In this document: in pieces, positions 34,282 to 43,327 of the stretch | Layout: each line of letters opens with the position of its first letter | How positions within the stretch are numbered: position 1 is the first letter of the stretch | Origin: Collinsella sp. | GTDB taxonomy: Bacteria > Actinomycetota > Coriobacteriia > Coriobacteriales > Coriobacteriaceae | Assembly: GCA_019414645.1 (NCBI GenBank) | Contig: DXLP01000004.1 | Location: forward strand, 18,774 to 82,773 | Length of the DNA stretch: 64,000 bases | Direction: 5' to 3' | The notes under the pieces: generated by a model | Database searches by the model: none | The model's input: the letters and a program-made list of their open reading frames with translations, nothing else | Told to the model about the DNA's origin: nothing | Program-made: the position numbers and the translations under genes

Positions 34282-35586
34282 CTAATGGCGGGCGCGCACC
34301 CTCACCAAACGCACCATGGCAAGCGCAAAGCCCACGGCGGCCACAGCCATGAGCACGTAGAACACCGAACGGAAACCAAACAGGAACACATCCGGACGGC
34401 CTGCAACAAAACTGGTCACGGCCTCGCCCATCGCCACGCTCATCTGCCCATACAGGATATGCGACGCCGCCGTAATGCCCACCGCCATACCCGCATAGCG
34501 CGCTAGACTACCCAAGCTGCCTGCAAAACCGAGCGCCTCGCGCGGGGCCGAACCCATATACAGCGAGTTGTTGGGGCTCTGGAAAATCGACGTGCCGCAC
34601 GACATAAACGCGGCACAGCACACGATCACAGGGATAGAAGAGTGCTCGTCGAGCGTGCTTACCGCAAAGAGACCGCACACGTACACGCCCAGGCCGACCG
34701 CCGTGGGGCCCTCGCAGCCAACACGGTCCGAAACCGTTCCAGAAAGCGGGCCGATAAAGGCATTCACCATCGGCAGTGCCAAAAAGAGCAGTCCGGAAAT
34801 ATCGGAGCTAAAGCCATGGGCGTCCTGAAAATAGAACGGCAGAATAAACTCGGATGCGCCAATGCCAACGAACACGATGAGCATGCAGGCAAGGTTGATG
34901 GTAAAGGCCGAATTTGCAAAGCAGCGACGAGCAGCCTCGATCAGGGACATGGGACGCTCGCCGGCCTCCGGCTTAACATGCGGCAGCGTATAGAGCCCCA
35001 CGATAAACGAGATGACGCCAATGGGCAGGTTGATGAGGAAGATACTCTCCCAGGGAAAGCTTGCCACCAGCATGCCACCGAGCACGGGGCCACACATCAT
35101 GCCGAGGGCCACGAAGGTCGCGAGAATACCCATAGCACGACCGCGTTCGCGCGCCGGAAACGACTCGGTGATGATACCCATGTTGTTGGCCATGGCCGCC
35201 GCGCAACCGACGCCCTGAACAATACGTGCCAGAATAAGAACCTCGAGCGAGGCCGAAAGGCCACAAAGCAGCGAGCCAACCGTAAAGACGATGACGCCCA
35301 GCTGGAACACATTCACCTTGCCGCGCACGTCGCCCAGGCGGCCAAACGGCAGCATAGCCACGCATGTCGCAAGCAGGTACACCGAACTCACCAGCTGAAT
35401 GCGATCGAGGCCCACGCCCAGTTCCTTTTGCATCACGGGCAACGCCACGGTCACGACGGTCGAATCCAGGCACACCATAAACGTCATGATGAGCACGGTA
35501 AACAGAATCGCCCACTTGTTCTTGCCATGGGTGTCGCCCTCAAGGGCAATGTGCTCGCGGCGCAGCTGCTCTGCGGTTTTCTCCAT
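34282..35586 (-). CDS. MFS transporter, drug-efflux (DHA) type
   Basis: Membrane exporter of 434 residues with about twelve spans. Span 1 carries MVCLDSTVVTVALPVM, motif D of drug:H+ antiporters. LPFGRLGDVRGKVNVFQ is motif A, and motif C (GPVLGGML) lies in span 5. The substrate is unknown. The ATG at 35586 is preferred because AAAGG lies six bases before it; the ATG two codons earlier directly abuts that site. Downstream it faces xpt; upstream is the metY terminator. Confidence 0.92.
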   Translation of the reverse strand: MEKTAEQLRREHIALEGDTHGKNKWAILFTVLIMTFMVCLDSTVVTVALPVMQKELGVGLDRIQLVSSVYLLATCVAMLPFGRLGDVRGKVNVFQLGVIVFTVGSLLCGLSASLEVLILARIVQGVGCAAAMANNMGIITESFPARERGRAMGILATFVALGMMCGPVLGGMLVASFPWESIFLINLPIGVISFIVGLYTLPHVKPEAGERPMSLIEAARRCFANSAFTINLACMLIVFVGIGASEFILPFYFQDAHGFSSDISGLLFLALPMVNAFIGPLSGTVSDRVGCEGPTAVGLGVYVCGLFAVSTLDEHSSIPVIVCCAAFMSCGTSIFQSPNNSLYMGSAPREALGFAGSLGSLARYAGMAVGITAASHILYGQMSVAMGEAVTSFVAGRPDVFLFGFRSVFYVLMAVAAVGFALAMVRLVRVRARH

Positions 35587-35612
35587 ATCCATCCTTTCGA
35601 GTGGCGCAACGC

Positions 35613-35659
35613 AAAAACGGGACCCCGATCGCCTGCAAACAGTCGCGATTGGGGTCCCG
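35613..35659 (-). terminator. metY terminator
   Basis: CGGGACCCCGATCGC pairs with GCGATTGGGGTCCCG (35618-35632 and 35645-35659) apart from one mismatch. On the minus strand five T residues follow. Confidence 0.92.
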
Positions 35660-35727
35660 CCTACGGAATCGGAACGAAAGGTCGTCGAAGCTTTCTGCCA
35701 GCATCGGCGCCTCGTGCGAACGCTAGC

Positions 35728-37011
35728 CTAGCACTGCTCGAGCGCCTGCTCAAGGTCGGCAATCAGATCGGCCGTGTCCTCGAGACCGCACGACAGGCGT
35801 ACCATGTCGGCAGAGATGCCGCAGGCGATGAGCTCCTCATCGTTCATTTGGCGATGGGTGGCGTTTGCCGGATGCAAGCAGCAGGTGCGGGCGTCGGCCA
35901 CGTGCGTGGCGATCTGGGCGAGCTTAAGGCTCTTCATAAAGGTCTCGGCCGCCGCGCGACCACCGTTAAAGCCAAAGCTCACGACGCCGCAAGTACCGTT
36001 GGGCATGTACTTCTGAGCGATGTCATAGTACTTGTCGCCCTCCAGGCCCGGATAGCTCACGAAGCGTACCTTGGGGTGGCTCTGCAGGAACTTGGCGACC
36101 GCCAGACCATTCTCACAATGGCGCGGCATGCGCACGTGCAGGCTCTCGAGCGAGCTGTTCAGGAAGAACGCCGCCTGCGGGTTCTGCATGGGGCCGAGGT
36201 CGCGCATAAGCTGCGCAGTGGCCTTGGTAATAAAGGCGCCCTCGCGACCGAACTTCTCGGCATAGGTCACGCCGTGGTAGCTCTCGTCAGGCGTGGTGAG
36301 ACCCGGGAACTTGTCCGCATGGGCCATCCAGTCAAACTGGCCATGGTCGACGATCACGCCACCCAGGTAGGCCGCATGGCCATCCATGTACTTAGTGGTG
36401 GAGTGCGTGACGATGTCGGCGCCCCACTCAAAGGGACGGCACATCACGGGCGTCGGGAAGGTGTTGTCGACCATCAGCGGTACGCCGTGGTCGTGCGCGG
36501 CCTTGGCAAAGCGCTCAATATCGAGCACGGCAAGGGCGGGGTTAGCAATCGTCTCGCCAAAGACAAGCTTGGTGTTGGGCTGGAAGGCTGCCTCGAGCTC
36601 CTCGTCGGTGCAGTCGGGGGCAACGAACGTGCAGGTCAAGCCCATACGACCCATGGTGTGAGCCAACAGGTTGTAGGTACCGCCGTAGATGGCGGAGCTC
36701 GCGACCACGTGATCGCCGGCGCCGGCAACGTTAAAGATCGCGAGGAAGTTCGCGGCCATGCCCGAGCTCGTGAGCATCGCTGCGGTGCCGCCCTCCATCT
36801 CGCAGATCTTGGCGGCAACCAAATCGCACGTGGGATTCTGCAGACGGCTGTAGAAATAGCCCGACTCCTCCAGGTCAAACAGCTTGCCCATGTGCTCGGA
36901 CGTGTCGTACTTCCACGTGGTGGACTGGTAGATGGGCACCTGGCGCGGCTCCGCATCTCCCGGGTGATACCCGCCCTGAACACATGTCGTACCGATGGTC
37001 TGCTCGCTCAT
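35728..37011 (-). CDS. metY: O-acetylhomoserine sulfhydrylase / Cys-Met metabolism PLP enzyme
   Basis: Makes homocysteine from O-acetylhomoserine and sulfide, or acts as a related gamma-elimination enzyme. The 427 residues open with TTCVQGGYHPGDAEPRQVPIYQSTTW and GYFYSRLQNPT, both diagnostic of the OAH sulfhydrylase group. The PLP pocket is HSTTKYMDGH with the lysine, and VDNTFPTPVMCRPFEWGAD precedes it. The C-terminal part has AFFLNSSLESLHVRMPRHCEN. GGGAG is six bases before MSEQTI. A methionine gamma-lyase reaction is possible with the same fold. It has its own terminator. Confidence 0.93.
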   Translation of the reverse strand: MSEQTIGTTCVQGGYHPGDAEPRQVPIYQSTTWKYDTSEHMGKLFDLEESGYFYSRLQNPTCDLVAAKICEMEGGTAAMLTSSGMAANFLAIFNVAGAGDHVVASSAIYGGTYNLLAHTMGRMGLTCTFVAPDCTDEELEAAFQPNTKLVFGETIANPALAVLDIERFAKAAHDHGVPLMVDNTFPTPVMCRPFEWGADIVTHSTTKYMDGHAAYLGGVIVDHGQFDWMAHADKFPGLTTPDESYHGVTYAEKFGREGAFITKATAQLMRDLGPMQNPQAAFFLNSSLESLHVRMPRHCENGLAVAKFLQSHPKVRFVSYPGLEGDKYYDIAQKYMPNGTCGVVSFGFNGGRAAAETFMKSLKLAQIATHVADARTCCLHPANATHRQMNDEELIACGISADMVRLSCGLEDTADLIADLEQALEQC

Positions 37012-37242
37012 ATCCAACTCCCTTACTTGGGTTTTGTTTTTATTCGGTTCACGATACCGCTACCCTGCACCCCTCTCAACCCATCCCCAAGGTAGGTTAT
37101 GGGACAAATTGATCAGGGGTATTTATCTCAAGCCTTGGGCATTTGCTCGATAGATAAAAATGAGGCATCCATGAAGCTCTCGATGATTACACGCACCGTC
37201 ATGGGTACCATAGGCGGGCACACCGTGACTAAGGAGACAACG

Positions 37243-37689
37243 ATGAAGCAAATCGATACGGCCCAGCTCGACATCACCGCCTGTCAGGCTCAGGCTGCCG
37301 AATACCATGCCCGCGGCTTCAACTGCGCCCAGGCCGTCGCCTGCACGCTCGCACCTGCCGTCGGACTCGACCCCCAGGTCGCCTTTACCCTCACCGAGGG
37401 CTTTGGCGCCGGCATGGGCGGCATGACCGAAACCTGCGGCGCCATCTCGGGCGCCGTGGCCATCATGGGTTTTGTAATGAGCGACGGCATGGAAAACCCC
37501 AAGACCAAGGGCCAGACCTACAAGCTGTCGCGCGAAATCGCCAAGCGTTTTAAAACGAAGAACACAACGACCGTCTGCGGCACGCTCAAGGGCGTCGGAT
37601 CGGATAAGGGTCCGCTCCGCAGCTGCCCTGGTTGCATCGACGATGCCGTCGAGATCGCCTGCGATGTGCTAAAGCAGCTCGCCGAGTAA
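37243..37689 (+). CDS. C_GCAxxG_C_C family protein
   Basis: A 148-residue protein of the redox-type family named for its cysteines. Those visible are GFNCAQAVACTLAP, GGMTETCGAISGAVAIMG, TTVCGTLKG and CPGCIDDAVEIA. The family is thought to bind an iron-sulfur or metal centre, but no reaction is established. AAGGAG is six bases before MKQIDT. It is transcribed away from metY and shares a bidirectional terminator with yigZ. The frame is open for 48 further codons upstream without features. Confidence 0.9.
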   Translation: MKQIDTAQLDITACQAQAAEYHARGFNCAQAVACTLAPAVGLDPQVAFTLTEGFGAGMGGMTETCGAISGAVAIMGFVMSDGMENPKTKGQTYKLSREIAKRFKTKNTTTVCGTLKGVGSDKGPLRSCPGCIDDAVEIACDVLKQLAE

Positions 37690-37707
37690 ACGGCAGCAAC
37701 AGAAAAC

Positions 37708-37752
37708 GACGGCCGGCGCGCTTGGGATCCATCCAAAAGCACGCCGGCCGTC
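37708..37752. terminator. Bidirectional hairpin between convergent genes
   Basis: GACGGCCGGCG pairs with CGCCGGCCGTC, a strong eleven-base stem. It ends five bases before the yigZ stop and starts 19 bases after the C_GCAxxG gene. A-rich bases before it give a short U-run for yigZ. Confidence 0.8.
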
Positions 37753-37756
37753 GCCA

Positions 37757-38395
37757 TTAGAACTCGGCAAATTCGGGAGCGCCGACCTCGATCTCCTCGC
37801 GCCCCGCCATAAGCTCGCGCATCTTGGCGCAAAATAGCTCCTGCTCCCCCGCCTTAAACACCAAGTGAAGTGTCACGGCATCCGCGTAATCGGTATCCGA
37901 AACCTTGGCACCCGAATCCTGCGCCAAACGAAGCACCTGCTCATACTGCGGATAGGCCACATGCACGTCAACAGGCACGACACTCGTCATCTCGACAATC
38001 TGCCCGGCCTCCCGAGCAGCTGCCACCGCCGCCTGCGTCGCCGCAGTATAGGCGCGCACCAAGCCACCAGGTCCCAACAGCGTGCCACCAAAATAGCGCG
38101 TCACCACGCAGCAAACATTTTTGAGCTCTGCGCCGCGCAACACCTCGAGCGTCGGCATACCGCTCGTGCGGCTCGGCTCACCATCATCGCTCTGGCGCTC
38201 GCGTCCATCGACTAAAATCCACGCGGGAACATTGTGTCGAGCGTCGTAATGACGCTTGCGAACCATCTCGATAAAGGCATTCGCCTCATCCTCGGACTCA
38301 ATATGGACCAGCTGGGCAATAAATCGGCTCTTGCGGTCCACAAACTCGCCCGAAACCTCAATATTTGATTGCAGAGTTAAATAGCTGTCCAACAA
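37757..38395 (-). CDS. YigZ/IMPACT family protein
   Basis: A 212-residue protein with an N-terminal UPF0029/IMPACT domain (SRFIAQLVHIESEDEANAFIEMV, then HYDARHNVPAWIL). The DDGEPSRTSGMP loop and VTRYFGGTLLGPGGLVRAYT are family hallmarks. A C-terminal alpha/beta domain follows. The eukaryotic homologue binds GCN1; the bacterial role is uncertain. It lies downstream of rnpB in the same direction with a family B element between. Confidence 0.93.
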   Translation of the reverse strand: MLDSYLTLQSNIEVSGEFVDRKSRFIAQLVHIESEDEANAFIEMVRKRHYDARHNVPAWILVDGRERQSDDGEPSRTSGMPTLEVLRGAELKNVCCVVTRYFGGTLLGPGGLVRAYTAATQAAVAAAREAGQIVEMTSVVPVDVHVAYPQYEQVLRLAQDSGAKVSDTDYADAVTLHLVFKAGEQELFCAKMRELMAGREEIEVGAPEFAEF

Positions 38396-38503
38396 AGCCC
38401 CTCAACAACAAGCAAAGCAACAAACAGCCTCAATAATACGGCAAAGGCCGTACCGATAACCTCGGTAAATAGAACGGAAACGCCAATGATACCGTCACCA
38501 ACA

Positions 38504-38612
38504 GCGAGAACCCGTCAGCGCGAGCAAGGTGCCTTGAAAGACAAGGGCATTGACCTTATGGTCATGCCCGAAGGCTTGAAAGGCAGATTGCCGCGCTGAC
38601 GGGTTCGCAGCG
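38504..38612 (+). repeat. Family B structured element, copy 1
   Basis: Outer stem: AACCCGTCAGCGCG (38509-38522) with CGCGCTGACGGGTT (38592-38605) and partly paired flanks. Inside, GCAAGGTGCCTTGAAAG and TTGAAAGGCAGATTGC can pair, and a hairpin GGGCATTGACC/GGTCATGCCC closes the tip. The core matches the copy at 41592, where the stem sequence differs but still pairs. It is 14 bases from the rnpB 3' end. Confidence 0.85.
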
Positions 38613-38625
38613 TCAACATAGTTGC

Positions 38626-38986
38626 CAAGTGGGCCTATAAGCCGGGTTCTGTCGTGAACGGTCATTTATCTTGTCTGCACGTTACCGTGCAGCTCCACGC
38701 ACGCTACCCGAACGCGGACCGGGCCGGCCCATAGCGTTCCTATTCGCGCTTGCTCCGGATGGGGCTTGCCAAGCCGCCGTGTTGCCACGACGCTGGTGGT
38801 CTCTTACACCACCGTTTCAGCTTTTCCCTTTACGCCTTGCGGCGCAGGTGGGAGTCTTCTTTTCTGCGGCGCTTTCCGTCGGATCACTCCGCCCGGCCGT
38901 TAGCCGGCATCCCGCCCTCTGGAGCCCGGACTTTCCTCACGCGTACTGCAAGCAGCACATCGCGCGACCGTCTGGCCCACTCAGCA
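38626..38986 (-). ncRNA. rnpB: RNase P RNA (class A)
   Basis: The ribozyme that removes tRNA 5' leaders. The minus strand begins near GTGGGCCAGACGGTCGCG and includes the universal GAGGAAAGTCCGGGCTC. Later parts include GAGACCACCAGCG, and the transcript ends with GACAGAACCCGGCTTATAGGCCCAC, whose last bases pair with the 5' end. The ends were placed by that pairing and by the -10 upstream, so each is uncertain by a few bases. The 360-base length suits class A. Confidence 0.95.
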
Positions 38987-38993
38987 GTGCAAG

Positions 38994-39021
38994 AGTATAA
39001 CACACCGTTGCCGCAGGCAAT
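38994..39021 (-). promoter_or_regulatory. rnpB promoter
   Basis: On the minus strand TATACT (38994-38999) lies seven or eight bases before the RNA start. TTGCCT or ATTGCC lies about 15-16 bases upstream of it, a usable -35 with a slightly short spacer. Confidence 0.65.
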
Positions 39022-39248
39022 GGCACAACGCAAACGCTCGACACGATAAACCAAGAACCGCCATGCGTTACAATGGTCCTGTCGATGGGCAACGTCGTCA
39101 GTCGAGACGCGACCGCGCTCCGCACCCCTCCGTCTACTCGGTGTGTTCCCGCCTCCTCCCCGAGGCGGGATGTCGGCATTTTTTCATGCACCGACAATCC
39201 AATAGCCTGTGGACAGCCCGGCAGCATTGCGCATCTCGGCGCCAAATG
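39022..39248. other. Spacer between rnpB and rpsA
   Basis: About 227 bases without a supported gene. A plus-strand hairpin CCCGCCTC/GAGGCGGG (39150-39171) is followed eight bases later by six T residues. No open frame has a ribosome site or family match. Confidence 0.5.
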
Positions 39249-39283
39249 CAAAAAGGGATCCGTCCATTACGGACGGATCCCTT
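39249..39283 (-). terminator. rpsA terminator
   Basis: AAGGGATCCGTCC (39253-39265) pairs with GGACGGATCCCTT (39271-39283), a 13-base perfect stem. On the minus strand it runs into TTTTT. Confidence 0.95.
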
Positions 39284-39306
39284 AAACAAGTGATCGTCAA
39301 ACCGAT

Positions 39307-40473
39307 TTACTCGGCGTCGGTCTCCTCGTCCTTCTTCTCGGAAGGCAGCGGGGTAACCTCGATCTCGACGCCCAGAGTCTCAGCAGCAGACTTCATGGAC
39401 AGGGAGATACGACGACGGTCGAGGTCGATCTCCATGACCTTGACCTGAACCTTGTCGCCCACATGGGTGACCTGAGAAGGCTGATCGACGTGCTTGTTGG
39501 CCATCTCGGAGATGTGCACCAGGCCCTCGATGCCCTCGCCCAGGTCGACGAAAGCGCCGAACGGGACAAGCTTGGTCACAGTGCCCTCGACGATGGCGCC
39601 GACGGGGTACTTCTTGACCAGTGCGCGCCACGGATCCTCGGTGGTCTGCTTGAGACCCAGGGAGATGCGCTCGCGGTTGAGATCGACGTCGAGAACCTCG
39701 ACCTCGACCTCCTGGCCGACCTTGACAACCTCGGAAGGATGGTTGACGTGGTTCCAGGAGAGCTCGGAGATGTGGATGAGGCCGTCGATACCGCCGAGGT
39801 CGACGAAGGCGCCGAAGTCGACGATGGAGGAAACGGTACCCTGGAGACGCATGCCAGACTTGAGCTTGGACAGGATCTCGGAGCGCTCGGCCTTACGGGA
39901 CTCCTCGAGCACGACGCGACGGGAGAGGACGACGTTGTTGCGGTTGCGGTCCATCTCGATGACGCGGGCCTCGATGCGGGTGCCCATGTAAGAGGTGAGG
40001 TCCTTGACGCGACGGAGGTCGACGAGAGAAGCGGGCAGGAAGCCACGCAGGCCGATGTCGAGGATCAGGCCGCCCTTGACAACCTCGATAACCTCGCCCT
40101 CGACGTTCTCGCCGGAGTTGAACTTCTCCTCGATGCGGTTCCAAGCACGCTCGTACTCGGCACGCTTCTTGGACAGGACCAGACGACCGTCCTTGTCCTC
40201 CTTCTGGAGAACCAGAGCCTCGATGGGATCACCGAGTGCAACGATGTCTGCAGGGTTAGCGTCCTTACGGATGGACAGCTCGCGGACCGGGATAACGCCC
40301 TCGGACTTGAATCCGATGTCAACGAGCACCTCGTCATGCTCGATCTTAACGACAGTGCCGTTAACGAGATCGCCCTCATCAAAGTCGGTAATCGTACCGT
40401 CGATGAGGTTGTTCATCTCCTCCTCATTGACATCGTCAAGAGAGAAAATGGACGAGTTCTGAATCTCACTCAA
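39307..40473 (-). CDS. rpsA: 30S ribosomal protein S1 (four S1 domains)
   Basis: mRNA-binding protein of the small subunit. The 388 residues hold four S1 domains: the first at about 35-105 (DLVNGTVVKIEHDEVLVDIGFKSEG), then about 120-190, 205-275 (RLQGTVSSIVDFGAFVDLGG) and 290-360 (IVEGTVTKLVPFGAFVDLGEG). The last two are the conserved RNA-binding pair with ISEL and ISEM segments. Proteobacterial S1 has six domains; four is typical of many Gram-positive lineages. An acidic tail (SEKKDEETDAE) ends the protein. It stands alone with its own strong terminator. Confidence 0.95.
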   Translation of the reverse strand: MSEIQNSSIFSLDDVNEEEMNNLIDGTITDFDEGDLVNGTVVKIEHDEVLVDIGFKSEGVIPVRELSIRKDANPADIVALGDPIEALVLQKEDKDGRLVLSKKRAEYERAWNRIEEKFNSGENVEGEVIEVVKGGLILDIGLRGFLPASLVDLRRVKDLTSYMGTRIEARVIEMDRNRNNVVLSRRVVLEESRKAERSEILSKLKSGMRLQGTVSSIVDFGAFVDLGGIDGLIHISELSWNHVNHPSEVVKVGQEVEVEVLDVDLNRERISLGLKQTTEDPWRALVKKYPVGAIVEGTVTKLVPFGAFVDLGEGIEGLVHISEMANKHVDQPSQVTHVGDKVQVKVMEIDLDRRRISLSMKSAAETLGVEIEVTPLPSEKKDEETDAE

Positions 40474-40787
40474 AGGTGGACCCCTTTCGAACTACGGGGC
40501 CCCGATTGCTAGGACCTACAGAAGGGTGCGACAAGCACACAACGTTTAGGAACACTCGGGAGCCGACAGATACTAATGTGACGCTTATGCAATCACGTTC
40601 GTATAGATTACGGGGAATTTACTTCGATTTCAAGCGCGAACTGCGATTTTTTACTCGTATGGAGACTTTTTCGCAATCTTGTGGACGACCGTCTCCATAA
40701 ATTGACGATAGGCAGTTAGGCATACGGCTTTGGGGTAAAGTATCCGGAGCAACGATTCTGGAACGATTTATCGAGAAAGGTGCCCGC
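40474..40787. other. Divergent promoter region of rpsA and the HAD gene
   Basis: No gene is supported in this 314-base gap. It contains a spaced inverted repeat, ATGGAGAC (40659-40666) and GTCTCCAT (40691-40698), in an AT-richer stretch that could carry promoters for both divergent genes. Confidence 0.45.
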
Positions 40788-41546
40788 GTGCTCAAAGCAG
40801 TCGTTTTCGATATGGACGAGACGCTTCTTAGCATCAACCTCAACGCGTTCATCCTTCGCTATTTTAAGGATGTCTCGTCGATGCTCGCGGATATCGGACG
40901 ACGCAGCCGAGGTGGCACGATGGCGCGCCTCGGCACCATCCTGGTCGACCTCAACGCCAACCGCCGAAGCGGCACGGACAACCGCACCAATCTTGAGTTT
41001 TACCGCACCGAGGTCGAGCGTAGGTGCGGCATCTGCCTCTCCGATCCCCTCATCTATGAGGCGTTTACCTACTACGACCGCGAAGTGCTTCCGCACAAGA
41101 ATGACGATGTCATCAACGCCCACGCCATGTCGGGCGCACACGCCGCTCTCCAGGCCGTACAGGATGCAGGGCTGCGCTGCGCGCTCTTTACCAACCCCAG
41201 CTTTCCGCAGGGGGCCATCGAGTGCCGCATGGGTTGGGGCGACCTGGCCGACGCCCCCTTTGAGCTCGTCACGCATATGGGAAACGCCACCCGCTGCAAG
41301 CCCGATGCCACCTACTATCTCGAGCAGCTTCAGATGATGGGACTCGAGCCACACGAGGTCCTTATGGTGGGCAACGATCCCAAGCGCGACTTCCCCAGCC
41401 CCGCCTGCGGCATTCAAACCGCCTATGTTGGCCAGGGAAAACCCGGCCGAGCCACCTGGCACGGAACCATGGAAGACTTCGCCCGCAACTTCAACGCCGT
41501 AGTAGAAGCCTTCTACGAACACCAAGTAGCCAACGAACTGTCGTAG
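40788..41546 (+). CDS. HAD-superfamily hydrolase
   Basis: A cytoplasmic phosphatase-like protein of 252 residues. Motif I is VFDMDETLLS, with nucleophile Asp 8 and Asp 10. Motif II is LFTNPS, motif III the Lys in RCKPDATYY, and motif IV MVGNDPKRDF. The cap lies between motifs I and II, a subclass I arrangement. The substrate is unknown. The start is GTG, with GAAAGG eight bases upstream, because no ATG is present before the nucleophile motif. It converges on cyuA with a family B element between the stops. Confidence 0.88.
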   Translation: MLKAVVFDMDETLLSINLNAFILRYFKDVSSMLADIGRRSRGGTMARLGTILVDLNANRRSGTDNRTNLEFYRTEVERRCGICLSDPLIYEAFTYYDREVLPHKNDDVINAHAMSGAHAALQAVQDAGLRCALFTNPSFPQGAIECRMGWGDLADAPFELVTHMGNATRCKPDATYYLEQLQMMGLEPHEVLMVGNDPKRDFPSPACGIQTAYVGQGKPGRATWHGTMEDFARNFNAVVEAFYEHQVANELS

Positions 41547-41591
41547 GACCCCTCGCTCCAAACAAAATAGTGCCGCAGGTTGAGCATAAGT

Positions 41592-41703
41592 CAGCGAAAA
41601 CGCCCCTAAGCGAGCAATGTGCCTTGAAAGAGGAGGGCATAGGCCTTCTGGCCATGCCCGACGATTGAAAGGCAGATTGCCGTTTAGGGGCGTTTGCAGC
41701 GTC
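41592..41703 (+). repeat. Family B structured element, copy 2
   Basis: AACGCCCCTAAGCG (41599-41612) pairs with CGTTTAGGGGCGTT (41681-41694). The inner core GAGCAATGTGCCTTGAAAGA and ATTGAAAGGCAGATTGC matches copy 1. The tip hairpin reads GGGCATAGGCC/GGCCATGCCC, with a changed base pair relative to TGACC/GGTCA in copy 1. It lies between the convergent HAD gene and cyuA. Confidence 0.85.
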
Positions 41704-41735
41704 GACTGGTTACGCGGTTTGGTAAAACCGCGTAA

Positions 41736-43055
41736 CTAACAGACTCGAGTCTTGCCGATCATAATGTTGAGGATCTCGACGTCGGTGTCCTTCATGCCCA
41801 CGCGGCCTACGTAGCCCATGCTGGCGATTGTCTGCTCGACGGTATCCTGGATCAGGCCCTCGCCGGCGCGAAAGCCGCGACCCTGCATGGCCATATCGTG
41901 ACCCAGAATTGCCGCATCGACGGCAGCGGAAATCTTGGCGGCGCAGCTCGCCTTGGCGCCATCGCACACGATGCCGCCCACGTTACCGAGCGTGTTCGAA
42001 ACCGTTGCGCCAATCTGCTCGCGCGTGCCACCGCACAGCCAGGTAATCGCGGCGCCGGCGCCGCACGCGGCGCAAATAGCACCGCAAAACGCCGAGAGCG
42101 CACCGATATAGCTCTTGATATGCACGGCAATAAGGTCGGACAGCATCACGGCGCGCACCAGGCGCTCGTGGTCGCAACGCAGGTACTCGGCATACTCCAT
42201 GACGGGCAGTGCGCAGGTAATGCCCTGATTGCCCGAGCCGCACACAATGGCGACCGGCAGCGCGCAGCCGTTCATGCGGGCGTCAGACCCGGCGGCCGCA
42301 CGGGCACGGGCACGGCAGGCGACGTCATCGGCACGAGCACCCAGCAGCGTACGACCCACCTCGGCGCCCCAAGCGTGCGCAAGGCCCTCGGCACTGATCG
42401 CGCCATTCAGCTCAATCTGACGCTCAACGGCAGCGCGGGCGTCCTCAATGTCGCCGTCCTCAATAAAGTCGATGATGGACTCAATCGACATGGGCGTGTC
42501 GGCGTTGTCTGCCGCACGCTCGGCCACGACGCGTTCGGCGCAGGCGGCGCACTCCCCCGCCGACTTGCCGCACACCGGAATACCGTCGAGCGTATGGCAC
42601 GTGACGTTGGTGTGGTGGTCGGTAATCTCGACGACCGCGGTATGGCCCCCGGCCGTCGCAGTCACCTTGATGTAGAGGTTGGGCACACCCTCGACAAGCG
42701 ACACATCGCAGTAGCCGGCGTCGGCGAGGAGCTCGGCCACGCGAGCGCGGTCTTCATCGTTAACGCTCTCGAGCACCTCGAGAGCGCTCTTAGCGTCGCC
42801 ACCCACGGCACCCAGCACGGCTGCCGCCTCAATACCGTGCATACCACCCGAGTTGGGCACGGTCACGCTCTTAACGTTCTTGATGATGTTGCCCGAGCAG
42901 GCAACGTCCATATGATCGGGCTCGCAACCGAGCGTCTGGCTCGCCAGTGCCGCTGCATAGGCAACGGCAATGGGCTCGGTGCAGCCGAGCGCACAGACAA
43001 GCTCGCGGTTCAAAACATCGCAAAACGCGGCATCACGAAGGGAATCGGTAGGCAT
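41736..43055 (-). CDS. L-cysteine desulfidase family protein (UPF0597; CyuA/CdsB)
   Basis: Breaks down L-cysteine to pyruvate, ammonia and sulfide through an iron-sulfur centre and no PLP, related to the L-serine dehydratase alpha chain. The 439 residues begin DVLNRELVCALGCTEPIAVAYAAALA, the family start. Further signatures are CSGNIIKNVKSVTVPNSGGMHGIEAA, IVCGSGNQGITCALPV, CGAICAACGAGAAITWLCGGT and SNTLGNVGGIVCDGAKASCAAKI, where cluster cysteines lie. It is a single gene upstream of a divergent rpiB; a supply of sulfide could serve metY, which is inference. Confidence 0.92.
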   Translation of the reverse strand: MPTDSLRDAAFCDVLNRELVCALGCTEPIAVAYAAALASQTLGCEPDHMDVACSGNIIKNVKSVTVPNSGGMHGIEAAAVLGAVGGDAKSALEVLESVNDEDRARVAELLADAGYCDVSLVEGVPNLYIKVTATAGGHTAVVEITDHHTNVTCHTLDGIPVCGKSAGECAACAERVVAERAADNADTPMSIESIIDFIEDGDIEDARAAVERQIELNGAISAEGLAHAWGAEVGRTLLGARADDVACRARARAAAGSDARMNGCALPVAIVCGSGNQGITCALPVMEYAEYLRCDHERLVRAVMLSDLIAVHIKSYIGALSAFCGAICAACGAGAAITWLCGGTREQIGATVSNTLGNVGGIVCDGAKASCAAKISAAVDAAILGHDMAMQGRGFRAGEGLIQDTVEQTIASMGYVGRVGMKDTDVEILNIMIGKTRVC

Positions 43056-43327
43056 AGGTATCTCCTACTTGTATAACGGACTGGGCTCTCGAAAATAATT
43101 AGTTCTTTTATTTGATAACAATGCATCAAAAACCGCAACCATGGTTCCGGCAGACGGCGCTCAAGCGCAAACTGACGACATTCATTCACGAGAAACCGGT
43201 CTTGTTGCATGCTAAAGCGTTTGACCAAAAAACGCCCGAGCGTTTACGCAAAAGTCGCGCTATCATGCAGTCGAACGCGGTAAACACCTTTAGCATTTGC
43301 GCCGCACAGACCAGAGAGGAACCATCC

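Noticed and set aside
37243..37689. Hidden selenoprotein among cysteine-rich genes
   Set aside because: Flanking in-frame TGA codons were looked for around the C_GCAxxG gene and yedF; none extends a recognisable domain as the one in selD does.
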